64,000 nt of DNA, from assembly GCA_963797895.1 (NCBI GenBank), contig CAWCRD010000001.1, forward strand, positions 186,001 through 250,000, written 5' to 3'. The first letter of the stretch is position 1. Each line of letters opens with the position of its first letter. Source of the stretch: KBS-83 sp963797895 (lineage in GTDB: Bacteria; Acidobacteriota; Terriglobia; Terriglobales; Acidobacteriaceae). Positions 36,270-44,925 of this stretch are shown in pieces. Made by a program: the position numbers and the translations under genes. The notes under the pieces are model-generated. The model was not told the DNA's origin. It searched no databases and was given only the letters and a program-made list of their open reading frames with translations.

Positions 36270-37643
36270 CTAGTCGGGCAGGCCCGTCAGCCGCGCCTTC
36301 TCCCGCTCAAAGAACCGCTCCATGAACTTCGTATCGAAGCGTCCCTCGCGGAACTCCGGATCGGCGAAAATCCGCTCGTGCAGCGGAATCGTCGTATGGA
36401 TCCCCTCCACCACAAACATCTCCAGCGCCCGCTGCATCCGTGCCATCGCCTCTGCGCGGTCACGGCCGTGCACGATCAGCTTTGCGATCAGTGAGTCGTA
36501 GTACGGCGGCACAAAGCCTTCCGCGTACTGCGCCGTGTCCACGCGCACGCCGTTGCCGCCTGGAACGTTGAACACGTTGATTTTCCCTGCCGACGGCGTG
36601 AACTTCTCCGGATGCTCCGCGTTCACGCGGCACTCGATGGCATGACCGCGAATCGTCACCGGCTCGGTCACAATATCCGACAGCTTCTCATCCGACGCAA
36701 TCCGCAGCTGCGCCTTCACCAGGTCAAGACCCGTCACCATCTCGGTCACCGGATGCTCCACCTGGATGCGCGTGTTCATCTCGATGAAGTAGAGCTTGCC
36801 ATCCTCGTCCATCAGGAACTCGATGGTGCCTGCGTTCTGATACCCGATCTGTTCCAGACAGCGCCGGATGGTCTTGCCGATCTCATCGCGCATCTTCGCG
36901 TCTACCATCAGCGACGGTGCTTCTTCAATCAGCTTCTGATGCCGCCGCTGGATCGAGCACTCGCGTTCCCCCAGCGACATCACGTTCCCGTGCTGGTCCG
37001 CCAGCACCTGGAACTCGATGTGCCGCGGCTGCTCGATAAATTTCTCCATGTACAGGTCCCCGTTGCCGAAGGCGTTCGCCGCCTCCGTCTGCGCCGCCTG
37101 GAACAGGGCCGGCAGTTCATCCTTCGATCGGATCACCCGCATGCCGCGGCCGCCGCCACCCGCCGAAGCCTTCAGGATCACCGGATAGCCGACTGACTTC
37201 GCCCACTCTAGCGCTTCGCCCTCGCTCTGAACCACGCCCTCGGAACCGGGCAGGATCGGCACCTTGGCCTTTTTCATGGCCATGCGCGCCTTTTCCTTCT
37301 CGCCCATGAGCCGCGTCACCTCCGGCGGCGGCCCGATGAATTTGATGTTCGACGCGCGGCATACCTCGGCGAAGTTCGCGTTCTCGCTCAACAGCCCATA
37401 GCCAGGATGGATCGCGTCCACATCCGCAATCTCAGCGGCCGAGATCACTGCCGGCACATTCAGGTAGCTCTCCGCGGAGCGCGGCGGCCCGATGCAGATC
37501 GCCTCATCGGCAAAGCGAACATGGAGTGAATTGCGGTCGGCCTCGCTGTAAACAGCCACCGTGCGGACGCCAAGCTCTTTGCACGCGCAGATCACACGCA
37601 GCGCAATCTCGCCGCGATTGGCGATCAGGACTTTCCGAAACAT
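36270..37643 (-). CDS. accC: Acetyl-CoA carboxylase, biotin carboxylase subunit
   Basis: 457 residues, matching E. coli AccC (449). It starts MFRKVLIANRGEIALRVI, has the ATP-grasp glycine loop KASAGGGGRGMR, the catalytic segment QPRHIEFQVLAD and ECSIQRRHQK, and the metal-binding EMNTRIQVEHPVTE. It carboxylates the biotin on AccB, the first half-reaction of malonyl-CoA synthesis. It lies 46 bp after accB in the order peptidase-accB-accC. AAGGGA precedes the ATG. Confidence 0.97.
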   Translation of the reverse strand: MFRKVLIANRGEIALRVICACKELGVRTVAVYSEADRNSLHVRFADEAICIGPPRSAESYLNVPAVISAAEIADVDAIHPGYGLLSENANFAEVCRASNIKFIGPPPEVTRLMGEKEKARMAMKKAKVPILPGSEGVVQSEGEALEWAKSVGYPVILKASAGGGGRGMRVIRSKDELPALFQAAQTEAANAFGNGDLYMEKFIEQPRHIEFQVLADQHGNVMSLGERECSIQRRHQKLIEEAPSLMVDAKMRDEIGKTIRRCLEQIGYQNAGTIEFLMDEDGKLYFIEMNTRIQVEHPVTEMVTGLDLVKAQLRIASDEKLSDIVTEPVTIRGHAIECRVNAEHPEKFTPSAGKINVFNVPGGNGVRVDTAQYAEGFVPPYYDSLIAKLIVHGRDRAEAMARMQRALEMFVVEGIHTTIPLHERIFADPEFREGRFDTKFMERFFEREKARLTGLPD

Positions 37644-37689
37644 GCATTCCCTTCGCGCCCGCTGGTGTCAAGCTGGGGCGTCACAGAAT

Positions 37690-38229
37690 TCAACGCGGCC
37701 GCACGGCAAACAGCTTCTGCCCATACTCCACCGGCTGCCCACTCGTCACAAAGCGCTTCACAACCTCGCCCGCGGCATCGGACTCGATCTCGTTCATCAG
37801 CTTCATTGCTTCCACGATGCACAGCACCTGTCCCACTTCAACCGTATCGCCCGGTTTCACGAATGCAGGCGAGCCCGGCGAAGGCGACTCGTAGAACGTG
37901 CCCACGATCGGTGACTTCACAATGTGCAGCCCGGCCTCGTCATCCACCGGAGCAGCGGGAGCCGCGGACGCTGTGGCTGGAGGGGGCGCTGCCACCGTGC
38001 CCGCCGGATGCGCATGCGCCACTGCTGCCGGCTGAAAACTCGCCGAATGAGCCGCCGCCTGCGCGGCAGCCGCCAAATGCGCCATCTGCGAAAGGTCCGC
38101 TGTTTGTGGAGCGCCGGCAAATTTCAACCGCACCTTCAGGTCGCCCCGTTCCAGGTCGAACTCGTCGATGCCGTTTTCCTTCAGGAACTCGATCAGCTGT
38201 TTCAGCTCTGCTATCTCTTCCGGATTCAT
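37690..38229 (-). CDS. accB: Acetyl-CoA carboxylase biotin carboxyl carrier protein
   Basis: 179 residues from ATG 38229 with a GGGA ribosome site; a TTG three codons earlier is less likely. The N-terminus (IAELKQLIEFLKENGIDEFDLERGDLKVRL) is the AccB dimer/tether region, followed by an Ala/Pro-rich linker (about 65-105). The biotinyl domain has SPIVGTFYESPSPG, the thumb-like VKPGD and the biotin-attachment motif EAMKLMNEI. It carries biotin between AccC and the carboxyltransferase, whose genes are not here. Confidence 0.96.
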   Translation of the reverse strand: MNPEEIAELKQLIEFLKENGIDEFDLERGDLKVRLKFAGAPQTADLSQMAHLAAAAQAAAHSASFQPAAVAHAHPAGTVAAPPPATASAAPAAPVDDEAGLHIVKSPIVGTFYESPSPGSPAFVKPGDTVEVGQVLCIVEAMKLMNEIESDAAGEVVKRFVTSGQPVEYGQKLFAVRPR

Positions 38230-38264
38230 GCTTCCCAATCTTTTCGTTCTCTGCGCTACAGCTT

Positions 38265-39377
38265 CTACAGCTCAATCCATGCCTTTGTCGCTGGCGTCAG
38301 CACCCGGCATCCCCGCCGCTCCACCACCACTGTGTCCTCAATACGCATGCCGAACGCGCCTGGAATATAGATGCCAGGCTCGATGGTAATGACCATCCCC
38401 CTGGTTAGCAACGCCTGCTGCGCCATGGCGATGCGTGGCGATTCGTGAATCTCCAGCCCCACTCCGTGCCCGGTTGAATGCGTGAAGTAGTCCGCCAGCT
38501 TCGCCTCGCGCAGCACGGTGCGCGCCGCTTCATCCACATCGCCGGCCTTCACGCCCACGCTCACTGCTGCCACTGCATTCTCCTGTGCGGCCAGCACTGC
38601 GTCGTAGGCCTCGCGCTCGCGCGCCGTCGCGCGCCCCAGGTGCACAGTGCGCGTCATGTCCGAGCAATAACCGTTGAGAATAACACCGAAATCGAGCGTA
38701 ACGAATCCGCGCCGCGGCAGCTTCGCGGCGGATGCGGTGCCATGCGGCATAGACGATCGTTCGCCGCTGGCCACGATCGTCGGAAACGACATCGCCTCCG
38801 CGCCCCACATCCGCGCACGATATTCGAGCTCGGCCGCAACCGCGTTCTCCGCAATGCCCGGCCGCATGAATCCAACAATGTGATCAAAGAGCCGCACGCC
38901 CAGCGCAGCCGCCGCAGCCATGCGCTCGATCTCCGCCGCGTCCTTCACCATGCGCTGCTCTGCAACCAGCGGAGCATCTAAAGCTACGAAAAACCGCTTC
39001 GCACTCTTTACCGCCGCTTGCATCGCGCCAAGCGCCGATACAGTTGTCTGCTCGCCGTCGTAGTACACACGCTTCACGCGAGCATCCGCAAGCCAGCGGC
39101 AGGCCTCCGGCACGGCCGGACCCTTCGCAATCCTAACTTCCGCCCCCTTCACCTCCGCCGCGGCTTGCGCAGTATAGCGACCATCCGTGACCAGCAGCGC
39201 AGCCTTCGCCGTAATGGCGAGCGCAGCATTCGAGCCGGTAAAACCGCAGAGATACCGCACGTCGGGCAGATGCGTCACCAGCAGCGCGGCGATCCTGCGC
39301 TTCCCCATCGTGGCGCGCAGTTGGCGCATCCGCGAGCGACGATTCATAGGCTGGGCTGTCTTTGCCGATGCTGTCAC
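38265..39377 (-). CDS. Xaa-Pro aminopeptidase-like M24B peptidase
   Basis: 370 residues from GTG 39377 (GAGGTG upstream); ATG 39347 is the alternative. A creatinase-like N-terminal domain (VTHLPDVRYLCGFTGSNA) precedes the pita-bread catalytic domain with five metal ligands visible: Asp in VTLDFG, Asp in CSDMTRT, His in STGHGVGLEIHE, Glu in TIEPGIY and Glu in RIEDTV. The family removes N-terminal residues before proline. It lies 35 bp upstream of accB; the same pairing of a Xaa-Pro peptidase with accBC is known in Bacillus, where efp lies between them. No efp is present here. Confidence 0.9.
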   Translation of the reverse strand: MTASAKTAQPMNRRSRMRQLRATMGKRRIAALLVTHLPDVRYLCGFTGSNAALAITAKAALLVTDGRYTAQAAAEVKGAEVRIAKGPAVPEACRWLADARVKRVYYDGEQTTVSALGAMQAAVKSAKRFFVALDAPLVAEQRMVKDAAEIERMAAAAALGVRLFDHIVGFMRPGIAENAVAAELEYRARMWGAEAMSFPTIVASGERSSMPHGTASAAKLPRRGFVTLDFGVILNGYCSDMTRTVHLGRATAREREAYDAVLAAQENAVAAVSVGVKAGDVDEAARTVLREAKLADYFTHSTGHGVGLEIHESPRIAMAQQALLTRGMVITIEPGIYIPGAFGMRIEDTVVVERRGCRVLTPATKAWIEL

Positions 39378-39434
39378 GGCACCTCACACACGTATGCGGA
39401 GGAGTTTGGGAAAGATATGCACATCTGAATCAGT

Positions 39435-39743
39435 CTACTGAGCCGCGCTTTTCCGCCGCGCCGGCCGCACGCTCTGCACCGGCTTTGCCTTCACCCGCGT
39501 CGGCTTCTCTTCCGCAGTTTTTCCGGTCAGCCGTACAGGCATGTTCCCGCCCGAACTCTGCTGGTCCATCCAGTCGTTCAGCCGCGAACGCTTGAATCGC
39601 CACCGGTTGCCCAGCTTGAACGCCGGTACGAAGCCCTCGGACGCGTACTTGTATAAGGTATCCGCGCTGATCCCCAGATAATGCGCCGCCTGCCGGATAT
39701 CCATCACTTCGCGCTGCTCTGTTCCTGCCGTGTGCGCTTTCAT
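39435..39743 (-). CDS. Small excisionase-type helix-turn-helix protein
   Basis: 102 residues. Residues 14-63 read MDIRQAAHYLGISADTLYKYASEGFVPAFKLGNRWRFKRSRLNDWMDQQ, the MerR-like winged helix of excisionase-family (HTH_17) proteins. The C-terminal 40 residues are basic and Lys/Arg/Pro-rich. No integrase or phage gene lies nearby, so this looks like a chromosomal regulator or nucoid-type protein rather than a phage excisionase. It lies 57 bp upstream of the peptidase-accBC genes in the same direction and may be transcribed with them. Confidence 0.75.
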   Translation of the reverse strand: MKAHTAGTEQREVMDIRQAAHYLGISADTLYKYASEGFVPAFKLGNRWRFKRSRLNDWMDQQSSGGNMPVRLTGKTAEEKPTRVKAKPVQSVRPARRKSAAQ

Positions 39744-39834
39744 CGGAGTCGCGTGCCTCCCCCAGGGAACGTCTTCCCGGGCTGCACCCCGTGTGGCCTC
39801 GCAACTGGCCTCACACTGGGACCCCGGCGTCTTG

Positions 39835-39864
39835 TATATACCCTGTTTCCTCGGGCCTGTTCAA
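39835..39864 (-). promoter_or_regulatory. Candidate sigma-70-type promoter for the excisionase-type gene
   Basis: On the minus strand TTGAAC (39864-39859) is followed after 18 bases by TATATA (39840-39835), giving a leader of about 85 bases to ATG 39743. Each box matches the consensus at four of six positions. The rest of the 304-bp gap 39744-40047 shows nothing else I can support. Confidence 0.35.
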
Positions 39865-40047
39865 GGAAAGATTCGGCTCACATGCCATCCAAATGGGGGA
39901 TTGCTGTTGGTTTTCCGGGTTACACGGGCTTTCCCGGCATCGTTCGACCGGCCGCCACCCCTGCTGGTCCGCCGGCATCGAACCTGAGAACAGCCCAACC
40001 ATTCAAGCTCGAAAGATATGCTGGCATTACGCTGAGCGAAGGAATCC

Positions 40048-40305
40048 TTGGTCGATCGCGAAAAAATATTCACTTCCAGGCGCACCACGCCGCCCGCCGA
40101 CTCCGGGTTCCGTGCCGTGCACACACCGCAGCGTCATCGCTGGCCGGTCGTCGCCGTCCTCAGCATCCTCTTCGCGCTGGCTGGATTACGCTACGCCATC
40201 CACAACTGGCATCACCCAGACAGTCCGTCGCAGCTCGCGCTTCCGCTCCTCGGCATCGCCATCCTGCTCGGCGCATGGAACCGTTTCAGCCGTCGCGCTG
40301 GTTGA
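40048..40305 (+). CDS. Small two-helix membrane protein (hypothetical)
   Basis: 85 residues from a TTG at 40048 with GAAGGA five bases upstream. A polar, basic N-terminus of about 30 residues precedes two hydrophobic segments (WPVVAVLSILFALAGLRYAI and LALPLLGIAILLGAWNRF) and a positive C-terminus. No family is recognised. The clear alternation of charged ends and membrane segments supports a real gene, although the TTG start and short length leave doubt. It lies alone between the excisionase-type gene and the palindromic operator at 40440. Confidence 0.45.
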   Translation: MVDREKIFTSRRTTPPADSGFRAVHTPQRHRWPVVAVLSILFALAGLRYAIHNWHHPDSPSQLALPLLGIAILLGAWNRFSRRAG

Positions 40306-40421
40306 ATCAGGAATTTTTGTATCTCGGCGTGTAACTTCTTCAGGATTTCCGTGTAAGTCGCGCCCTCATGATGTGCGCATTTCTTCTATTTAAAGAAAGC
40401 TTCAAGACATTGATTTATCGC

Positions 40422-40457
40422 TATAATTTCTCGCTAAACTAGACAACATGTTGTCTA
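40422..40457 (+). promoter_or_regulatory. TATAAT box followed by an 18-bp perfect palindrome (promoter and operator)
   Basis: TATAAT at 40422-40427 is a perfect -10 box, although no good -35 lies at 16-18 bp. Twelve bases further on, 40440-40457 is the perfect palindrome TAGACAACATGTTGTCTA, placed where transcription would start. This is the geometry of a repressor that blocks initiation. The dyad size fits a MarR, BlaI/MecI or PadR-type winged-helix dimer, but no such gene is adjacent. The controlled gene is the secreted FN3 protein starting at 40547. Confidence 0.6.
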
Positions 40458-40546
40458 ACTCCGCCTCTGAATTCTGAATAGATGTGTCGCACTCTCAGCG
40501 GCACCACCTCGGACCACTCCCATCTCTATCCCCAGGAGCAGTTGTA

Positions 40547-41167
40547 TTGAAAAACCACATTCTCCTCTCCCTCGCCGCGATGCTGATCGCGAGTCCCGCA
40601 TGGGCACAGAACAGCAGCATCAAGCTCTCCACCACAGCACTTAGCTTCAACGGATCCACTGGCAACGTCTCATCGCAGCCGATCGCCATCACCGTGACCG
40701 GTACACGGCCAGTCACTGTTCGCAGCATATCTTTCTCGAATCCCACATTCTTCCTCCCCCCGTTCAAACTGCCTGTCACACTATCCAGCGGACAAAGCTA
40801 CCGTGGCCAGGTGAGCGCCCATCCTCAAAGCACCCCTCAAACAGGGACAGTGACGATCGGCACCGACGCCGGAACTCTGACTGTTTCGCTTAGCGAGACG
40901 GCAACCGCACAGCAGCCGGCCTCCCACTCGGTAAGCCTCACTTGGAACGCTCCGACCGGCACCGATGCGGTGGACTCGTACCAGGTAGAACGCGCGCCCG
41001 CCGGTTCGACACAATATTCCGTCGTTGGCAGCACGACAGCCGCTTCCACCACCTACTCTGATGACTCCGTTAAGTCGGGGCAAACCTATGATTACGAGGT
41101 TCGCGCGATCGACGACCAGGGCAACAGCAGCGCTCCTTCCAACGCCATCAGCCTCGCGATTCCCTGA
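40547..41167 (+). CDS. Secreted fibronectin type III domain protein
   Basis: 206 residues from TTG 40547, which has AGGAG eight bases upstream and immediately begins a typical signal peptide (KNHILLSLAAMLIASPAWA-Q). An earlier GTG at 40484 would add 21 residues without signal character. Residues about 25-120 form an ASH/choice-of-anchor-like beta domain (LSFNGSTGNVSSQPIAITVTGT). Residues about 125-206 are a fibronectin type III domain (VSLTWNAPTG, DSYQVERAP, TYDYEVRAID, SAPSNAISLAIP). Probably periplasmic, surface-located or secreted, with a binding role. It is under a palindromic operator and has its own terminator. Confidence 0.75.
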   Translation: MKNHILLSLAAMLIASPAWAQNSSIKLSTTALSFNGSTGNVSSQPIAITVTGTRPVTVRSISFSNPTFFLPPFKLPVTLSSGQSYRGQVSAHPQSTPQTGTVTIGTDAGTLTVSLSETATAQQPASHSVSLTWNAPTGTDAVDSYQVERAPAGSTQYSVVGSTTAASTTYSDDSVKSGQTYDYEVRAIDDQGNSSAPSNAISLAIP

Positions 41168-41218
41168 GAAGGCAGATAGTGCTTTGCTCAGCAGAATTCA
41201 GGCAGGCCTGAAATAACT

Positions 41219-41270
41219 GAGCGCATCTTTGCCATTGCTAAGGGAGCAAAGATGCGCTCTTTCTTTTTTC
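41219..41270 (+). terminator. Strong intrinsic terminator
   Basis: GAGCGCATCTTTGC (41219-41232) pairs perfectly with GCAAAGATGCGCTC (41246-41259) around a 13-base loop and is followed by TTTCTTTTTTC. It lies 51 bp after the FN3 gene and before the end of the convergent M48 gene. Confidence 0.9.
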
Positions 41271-41296
41271 GAATTGTGCCAGGTAGATATCGCCCT

Positions 41297-42670
41297 CTAG
41301 TTATCCCGGCGATGCAGAGTAGGCCGATCATCCTGCGAACCGTTCTGGCCATTTTGCCCATTCTGACCGTTCTGACCATTCGCATCGGGTGACGTGCTCG
41401 CGCGCCGCAGGGATGGCTTCTTTTCGTTCTGCCCGTCACGCAGCTTGCGCTTGTTCTCGATGCGCGCCAGCCGCGCCTTCACGTCATCAAACTCCGATGT
41501 CGTGATCACATACTCATCCTTCGGCGGTAGCAGATGCGAAATCTCCTCCTGCGTCGCCAGGATGCGGTCCGGCGTCTGCGGATGGTCGGAGAAGGTCTTC
41601 TCCACCAGACCGGGCTTGGTCTTCTGCAGGTGCTCAATCTTTTCAAACATGCTTGGCAAGGCCTGCGGATCGTAACCGGCACGGTACATGTACTGAATGC
41701 CGAGGAAATCCGCCTGCCGTTCAAAGTCGCGCGAGAACTTCAAAAACGTGATCGGCACCGCAAGCCCGGACGCCTCATATAACCCATATCCCAGCCCGCC
41801 GCCCAGGAAGATCAGCGGAATGGTCCCGAATTGTGCGTAATTCAAACGGGTCTGCTCACGCATCTGGTGGTGCGCTGCCACGTGGGCGATCTCGTGCGCC
41901 ATCACGCCGGCCACTTCAGCCTCATTGTCTGCCGCCAGAATCAGCCCGCTGTTCACATAGAAGAAGCCGCCGGGCAGCGCCATCGCATTGATCTCGTCCG
42001 AATCGATCACCCGGATCGTGAACGGCACCTTCGCGTCCGAGTTCTTCACGATGTTCTGCCCGATCCGGTTCACATACTCCGTCACCACCGGATCGTTGAT
42101 GAACTTTACGCTCTTCTCGATTTCCATCGAGACGCCCTTGCCCTCTTTCATCTCCGTCTCGGTCGAGTACCAGTTCCCCAGCCCCCGCCCGCCGATGTCA
42201 CGCGTGCCCACCGCGCTCACATCGTCAACGCTGCCCTTCTTCACGCCCGGCATCACGCCATTCGGCCCCGGCTCCGGCGCCGTATTCTTGCGCGCACGAA
42301 TCGCCGTGTCCTGCGCCGCCGCCATTTCTTCCGCCGTCGGCTGGCAGCCCGGGTCCTTGTCTTTATCTTTCTTCTTGTCTTTTTTGTCCTTTTTCTTCGC
42401 GTTGTCGTTCTCACTGTTGCACGGCGGGGGGCTCGCCTGGGTGCTGGCGGGTGTGGCCGGTGTTGACTGCGGAGTTCCCGGCGTGTCCGTCGGCGTCGGA
42501 GATGGCAAAGGCGGAGGCGTGCCGCTAGGGTCTGTCCTCGGGCTTGTGCTCGTCGGAGCGCCCGTACCCGTCGTCTGCGGAGTCGTCTGCTGCGCCTGCA
42601 GCGTCAGCGTCGCCATCGCGAGCAAGGCGGGCAGAAGAACTTTGCTGGAAGAAGAACTGGATACCCGCAT
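41297..42670 (-). CDS. Secreted M48-family zinc metalloprotease
   Basis: 457 residues from ATG 42670 (GAGGTG upstream); the frame continues to 42760 without coding character. A Ser-rich signal peptide is followed by a long Thr/Pro-rich segment (about 28-85), then a Lys/Asp run (KKKDKKDKKKDKDKD). The protease domain has HEIAHVAAHH (zinc-binding HEXXH near residue 260) and ERQADFLGIQYMYRAGYDP, the third-ligand region of M48B BepA/LoiP-type enzymes. Such proteins act in envelope quality control. The C-terminus has a repeated Asn-Gly-Gln tract (five NGQ units, then NGS). It stands alone. Confidence 0.88.
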   Translation of the reverse strand: MRVSSSSSSKVLLPALLAMATLTLQAQQTTPQTTGTGAPTSTSPRTDPSGTPPPLPSPTPTDTPGTPQSTPATPASTQASPPPCNSENDNAKKKDKKDKKKDKDKDPGCQPTAEEMAAAQDTAIRARKNTAPEPGPNGVMPGVKKGSVDDVSAVGTRDIGGRGLGNWYSTETEMKEGKGVSMEIEKSVKFINDPVVTEYVNRIGQNIVKNSDAKVPFTIRVIDSDEINAMALPGGFFYVNSGLILAADNEAEVAGVMAHEIAHVAAHHQMREQTRLNYAQFGTIPLIFLGGGLGYGLYEASGLAVPITFLKFSRDFERQADFLGIQYMYRAGYDPQALPSMFEKIEHLQKTKPGLVEKTFSDHPQTPDRILATQEEISHLLPPKDEYVITTSEFDDVKARLARIENKRKLRDGQNEKKPSLRRASTSPDANGQNGQNGQNGQNGSQDDRPTLHRRDN

Positions 42671-43017
42671 AAACGCACCTCTAAGAAGAGGCCAGCCGAA
42701 CAGCCCAACGGGCGGGCAGCTCAGACTGAGCCGCTGCTTTAGACCATGATACGCCGCCATTGGTGAGCAGAGCTGGAAGGCGCTACGGGCGTAGTGAACA
42801 GCTTTTCAGTTGGCCAATGAAGTATCTATAAGGGGTCTATTCAAAGGGGTCTATTCCTCCGAAATCCGACCTGGCCGCTGCTTGGCCGAAATGGACTTGA
42901 TCAGCGTGCAGCCAGGTCCAGAGTCCAGCCGGGTCGCTCACAAGGGCAAACGTGAGCGACCAAAGGAAGCGCACCCAGCGGCATGCGCAAAGGCGCATCT
43001 GCCTCGATGGCAGATCG
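42671..43017. other. 347-bp gap with a 14-bp tandem repeat
   Basis: No gene is supported here. The only structure seen is a tandem pair of AAGGGGTCTATTC at 42830-42842 and 42844-42856 (period 14). The first part holds the leader of the M48 gene; the second part follows the end of the inositol-phosphate synthase gene. No clear terminator hairpin was found. An open frame on the plus strand through this stretch lacks coding character. Confidence 0.4.
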
Positions 43018-44364
43018 TCAGTCGTAATACTCCAGCCCCAAGTGCGTGATCAAATCCGCTCCCATGATGTGCCGCAGCGTGTTCTTCAGCTTCATCGACT
43101 GGATAAACAGATCGTGTTCCGGATAGAGCCCCTCGGCCGTCATCGGCGACTTGAAGAAGAAGCTCAGCCATTCCTGAATACCACGATGCTTCAGCTCCGG
43201 CGTGCGCGACGCCAGATCCAGAAACAGCACCAGGTCCAGCGCAAGCGGCGCCGCCAGGATCGAATCGCGGCATAAGAAATCGACCTTGATCTGCATCGGA
43301 TAGCCGAGCCATCCAAAGATGTCGATGTTATCCCAACCTTCTTTATTATCACCACGCGGCGGGTAATAGTTGATGCGTACCTTGTGGTAAATGTCGCCGT
43401 ACAAGTCGGGGTAGAGCTCCGGCTGCAGGATGAAGTCCAGCACCCCGAGCTTCGACTCTTCCTTCGTCTTGAACGATTCCGGGTCGTCCAGCACCTCGCC
43501 GTCCCGGTTGCCCAGGATGTTGGTCGAGTACCAGCCGCTCACCCCGAGCATGCGCGCCTTGAAGGCCGGCGACAGCACTGTCTTGATCAGCGTCTGTCCG
43601 GTCTTGAAGTCCTTGCCGCAGATCGGCGCTCCCGTCTTTTTCGATAACTCCTGCAGCGCCGGGATGTCCACCGTCAGATTCGGCGCGCCGTTCGCGAATG
43701 GGATTCCCTCGCTCAGCGCGGCATAGGCATAAATCTGCGAAGGCGCGATCGCCGGATCGTCCTCAAGCAGCCCCTTTTCAAACGCCTCGATGGATTGATG
43801 ACAAGCCGCCTGCTCCAGAAAAATCTCGGTCGAACCGCACCAGATCATCACCTGGCGGTCGGTCTTGCCCCTGAAGGCTTGGATGTCGTTGCGTATCTGC
43901 TGCCCCAGATCGCATTTCGAGCGGCCCGTCTTCACGTGGTTGCCGCTCAGCCGCTTGACGTAGTGCTGATTGAAGACCGCGGGCATCGGCTGGATGCTTT
44001 CGAGAAACGGCCGGATCTGCTCCAGGTGATCGCGCTCGAGCACGGCAGCAGTCTTGGCCGCCTGGTACATGTTCTCGTCGTAGATATCCCAGCCGGTAAA
44101 GACGATGTCGTCCAGCCTCGCGAGCGGCAGGAATTCCTTGATCAGCGGCGTCTGATTGTCCGTGCGCTTGCCCAGCCGGATGGTGCCCATCTGCGTCACC
44201 GATCCAATCGGCTTGGCAAATCCCCGGCGTACCGCTTCCACTCCTGCAATGAGCGTGGTCGCCACTGCACCCATGCCCACAACCATCACTCCCAGTTTGC
44301 CCGCAGCGGGCGCAATCGTCTGTGCAGCAGCGGCGGCCTGGCCGCTGCCTTTTTTACTCGTCAT
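43018..44364 (-). CDS. ino1: Inositol-3-phosphate synthase
   Basis: 448 residues. The N-terminal NAD-binding turn is VMVVGMGAVATTLIAGVEA; later segments GAPNLTVDIPAL, GKDFKTGQTLIKTVL, GWYSTNILGNRDGEVL and CRDSILAAPLALDL match the myo-inositol-1-phosphate synthase core. It converts glucose 6-phosphate to inositol 3-phosphate with internally recycled NAD. The product could feed inositol phospholipids or inositol-derived osmolytes, but no dedicated partner gene lies nearby. The active-site Lys in KTGQTL is present. GAGAGGA precedes the ATG. Confidence 0.93.
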   Translation of the reverse strand: MTSKKGSGQAAAAAQTIAPAAGKLGVMVVGMGAVATTLIAGVEAVRRGFAKPIGSVTQMGTIRLGKRTDNQTPLIKEFLPLARLDDIVFTGWDIYDENMYQAAKTAAVLERDHLEQIRPFLESIQPMPAVFNQHYVKRLSGNHVKTGRSKCDLGQQIRNDIQAFRGKTDRQVMIWCGSTEIFLEQAACHQSIEAFEKGLLEDDPAIAPSQIYAYAALSEGIPFANGAPNLTVDIPALQELSKKTGAPICGKDFKTGQTLIKTVLSPAFKARMLGVSGWYSTNILGNRDGEVLDDPESFKTKEESKLGVLDFILQPELYPDLYGDIYHKVRINYYPPRGDNKEGWDNIDIFGWLGYPMQIKVDFLCRDSILAAPLALDLVLFLDLASRTPELKHRGIQEWLSFFFKSPMTAEGLYPEHDLFIQSMKLKNTLRHIMGADLITHLGLEYYD

Positions 44365-44535
44365 GTCGCGCTGGTCCTCTCCAAACGAATCTTCAGGTGG
44401 GTCAACGTCTTAGTCTGAGGCCCGCATCCGGCTTTGGCAAATTGCGCGGCGCGAGTGGTGCCTCTGCCAGTCCGAACCGTCTCCTCGTCATCTCGACCGG
44501 AGGGAGCGTTGCCCAACAATCCTAATCGCGCCGCT

Positions 44536-44925
44536 TTAATGCTTCTGCGCCAGCTGAATCAAATTCCCACAGGTGTCATCCAGAACCGCTGTTGTTACTG
44601 GCCCCATTGCCACCGGAGGCTGCGTAAATTGCACGCCCGCCTCTGTCAGCCGCCTATATTCGGCGTGGACGTTCTCAACTCCAAAAGACGTAAACGGGAT
44701 GCCATCTTCCACCAGCGCCTTCTTAAACGGCCCAACAGCAGGATGCGAATCCGGCTCCAGCACCAGTTCAATTCCATCAGGATCGTCTGGCGCGACCACG
44801 GTCAGCCAACTGTGTTCGCCGAGCGGAATTTCGGTCTTTTTTATGAATCCCAGCTTCTCTGTGTAGAACTTCAGTGCCTTTTGCTGGTCGTCCACGAGGA
44901 TGCTTGTGAGCACAATCTTCATCAT
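44536..44925 (-). CDS. VOC (glyoxalase/bleomycin-resistance) family protein
   Basis: 129 residues from the first of two consecutive ATGs (44925, 44922), with AAGGAG eight bases upstream. One VOC module pair is visible: VLTSILVDDQQKALKFYTEKLGF opens it, then GIELVLEPDSHPA, FTSFGVENVHAEYRRLTEAGVQF, and the closing TTAVLDDTCGNLIQLAQ. Such proteins bind a metal and small electrophiles or antibiotics. The 5' part overlaps the ArsR frame by 149 bp, and the two form a regulator-effector pair controlled by the palindrome at 45223-45242. Confidence 0.85.
   Translation of the reverse strand: MMKIVLTSILVDDQQKALKFYTEKLGFIKKTEIPLGEHSWLTVVAPDDPDGIELVLEPDSHPAVGPFKKALVEDGIPFTSFGVENVHAEYRRLTEAGVQFTQPPVAMGPVTTAVLDDTCGNLIQLAQKH

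Noticed and set aside
39435..39743. Excisionase-type HTH protein as a sign of a prophage or integrated element
   Set aside because: No integrase, attachment repeats or phage genes are nearby; housekeeping acc genes flank it.
42810..43049. 79-codon open frame on the plus strand
   Set aside because: It overlaps the end of inositol-phosphate synthase, has no ribosome site and no protein-like pattern.
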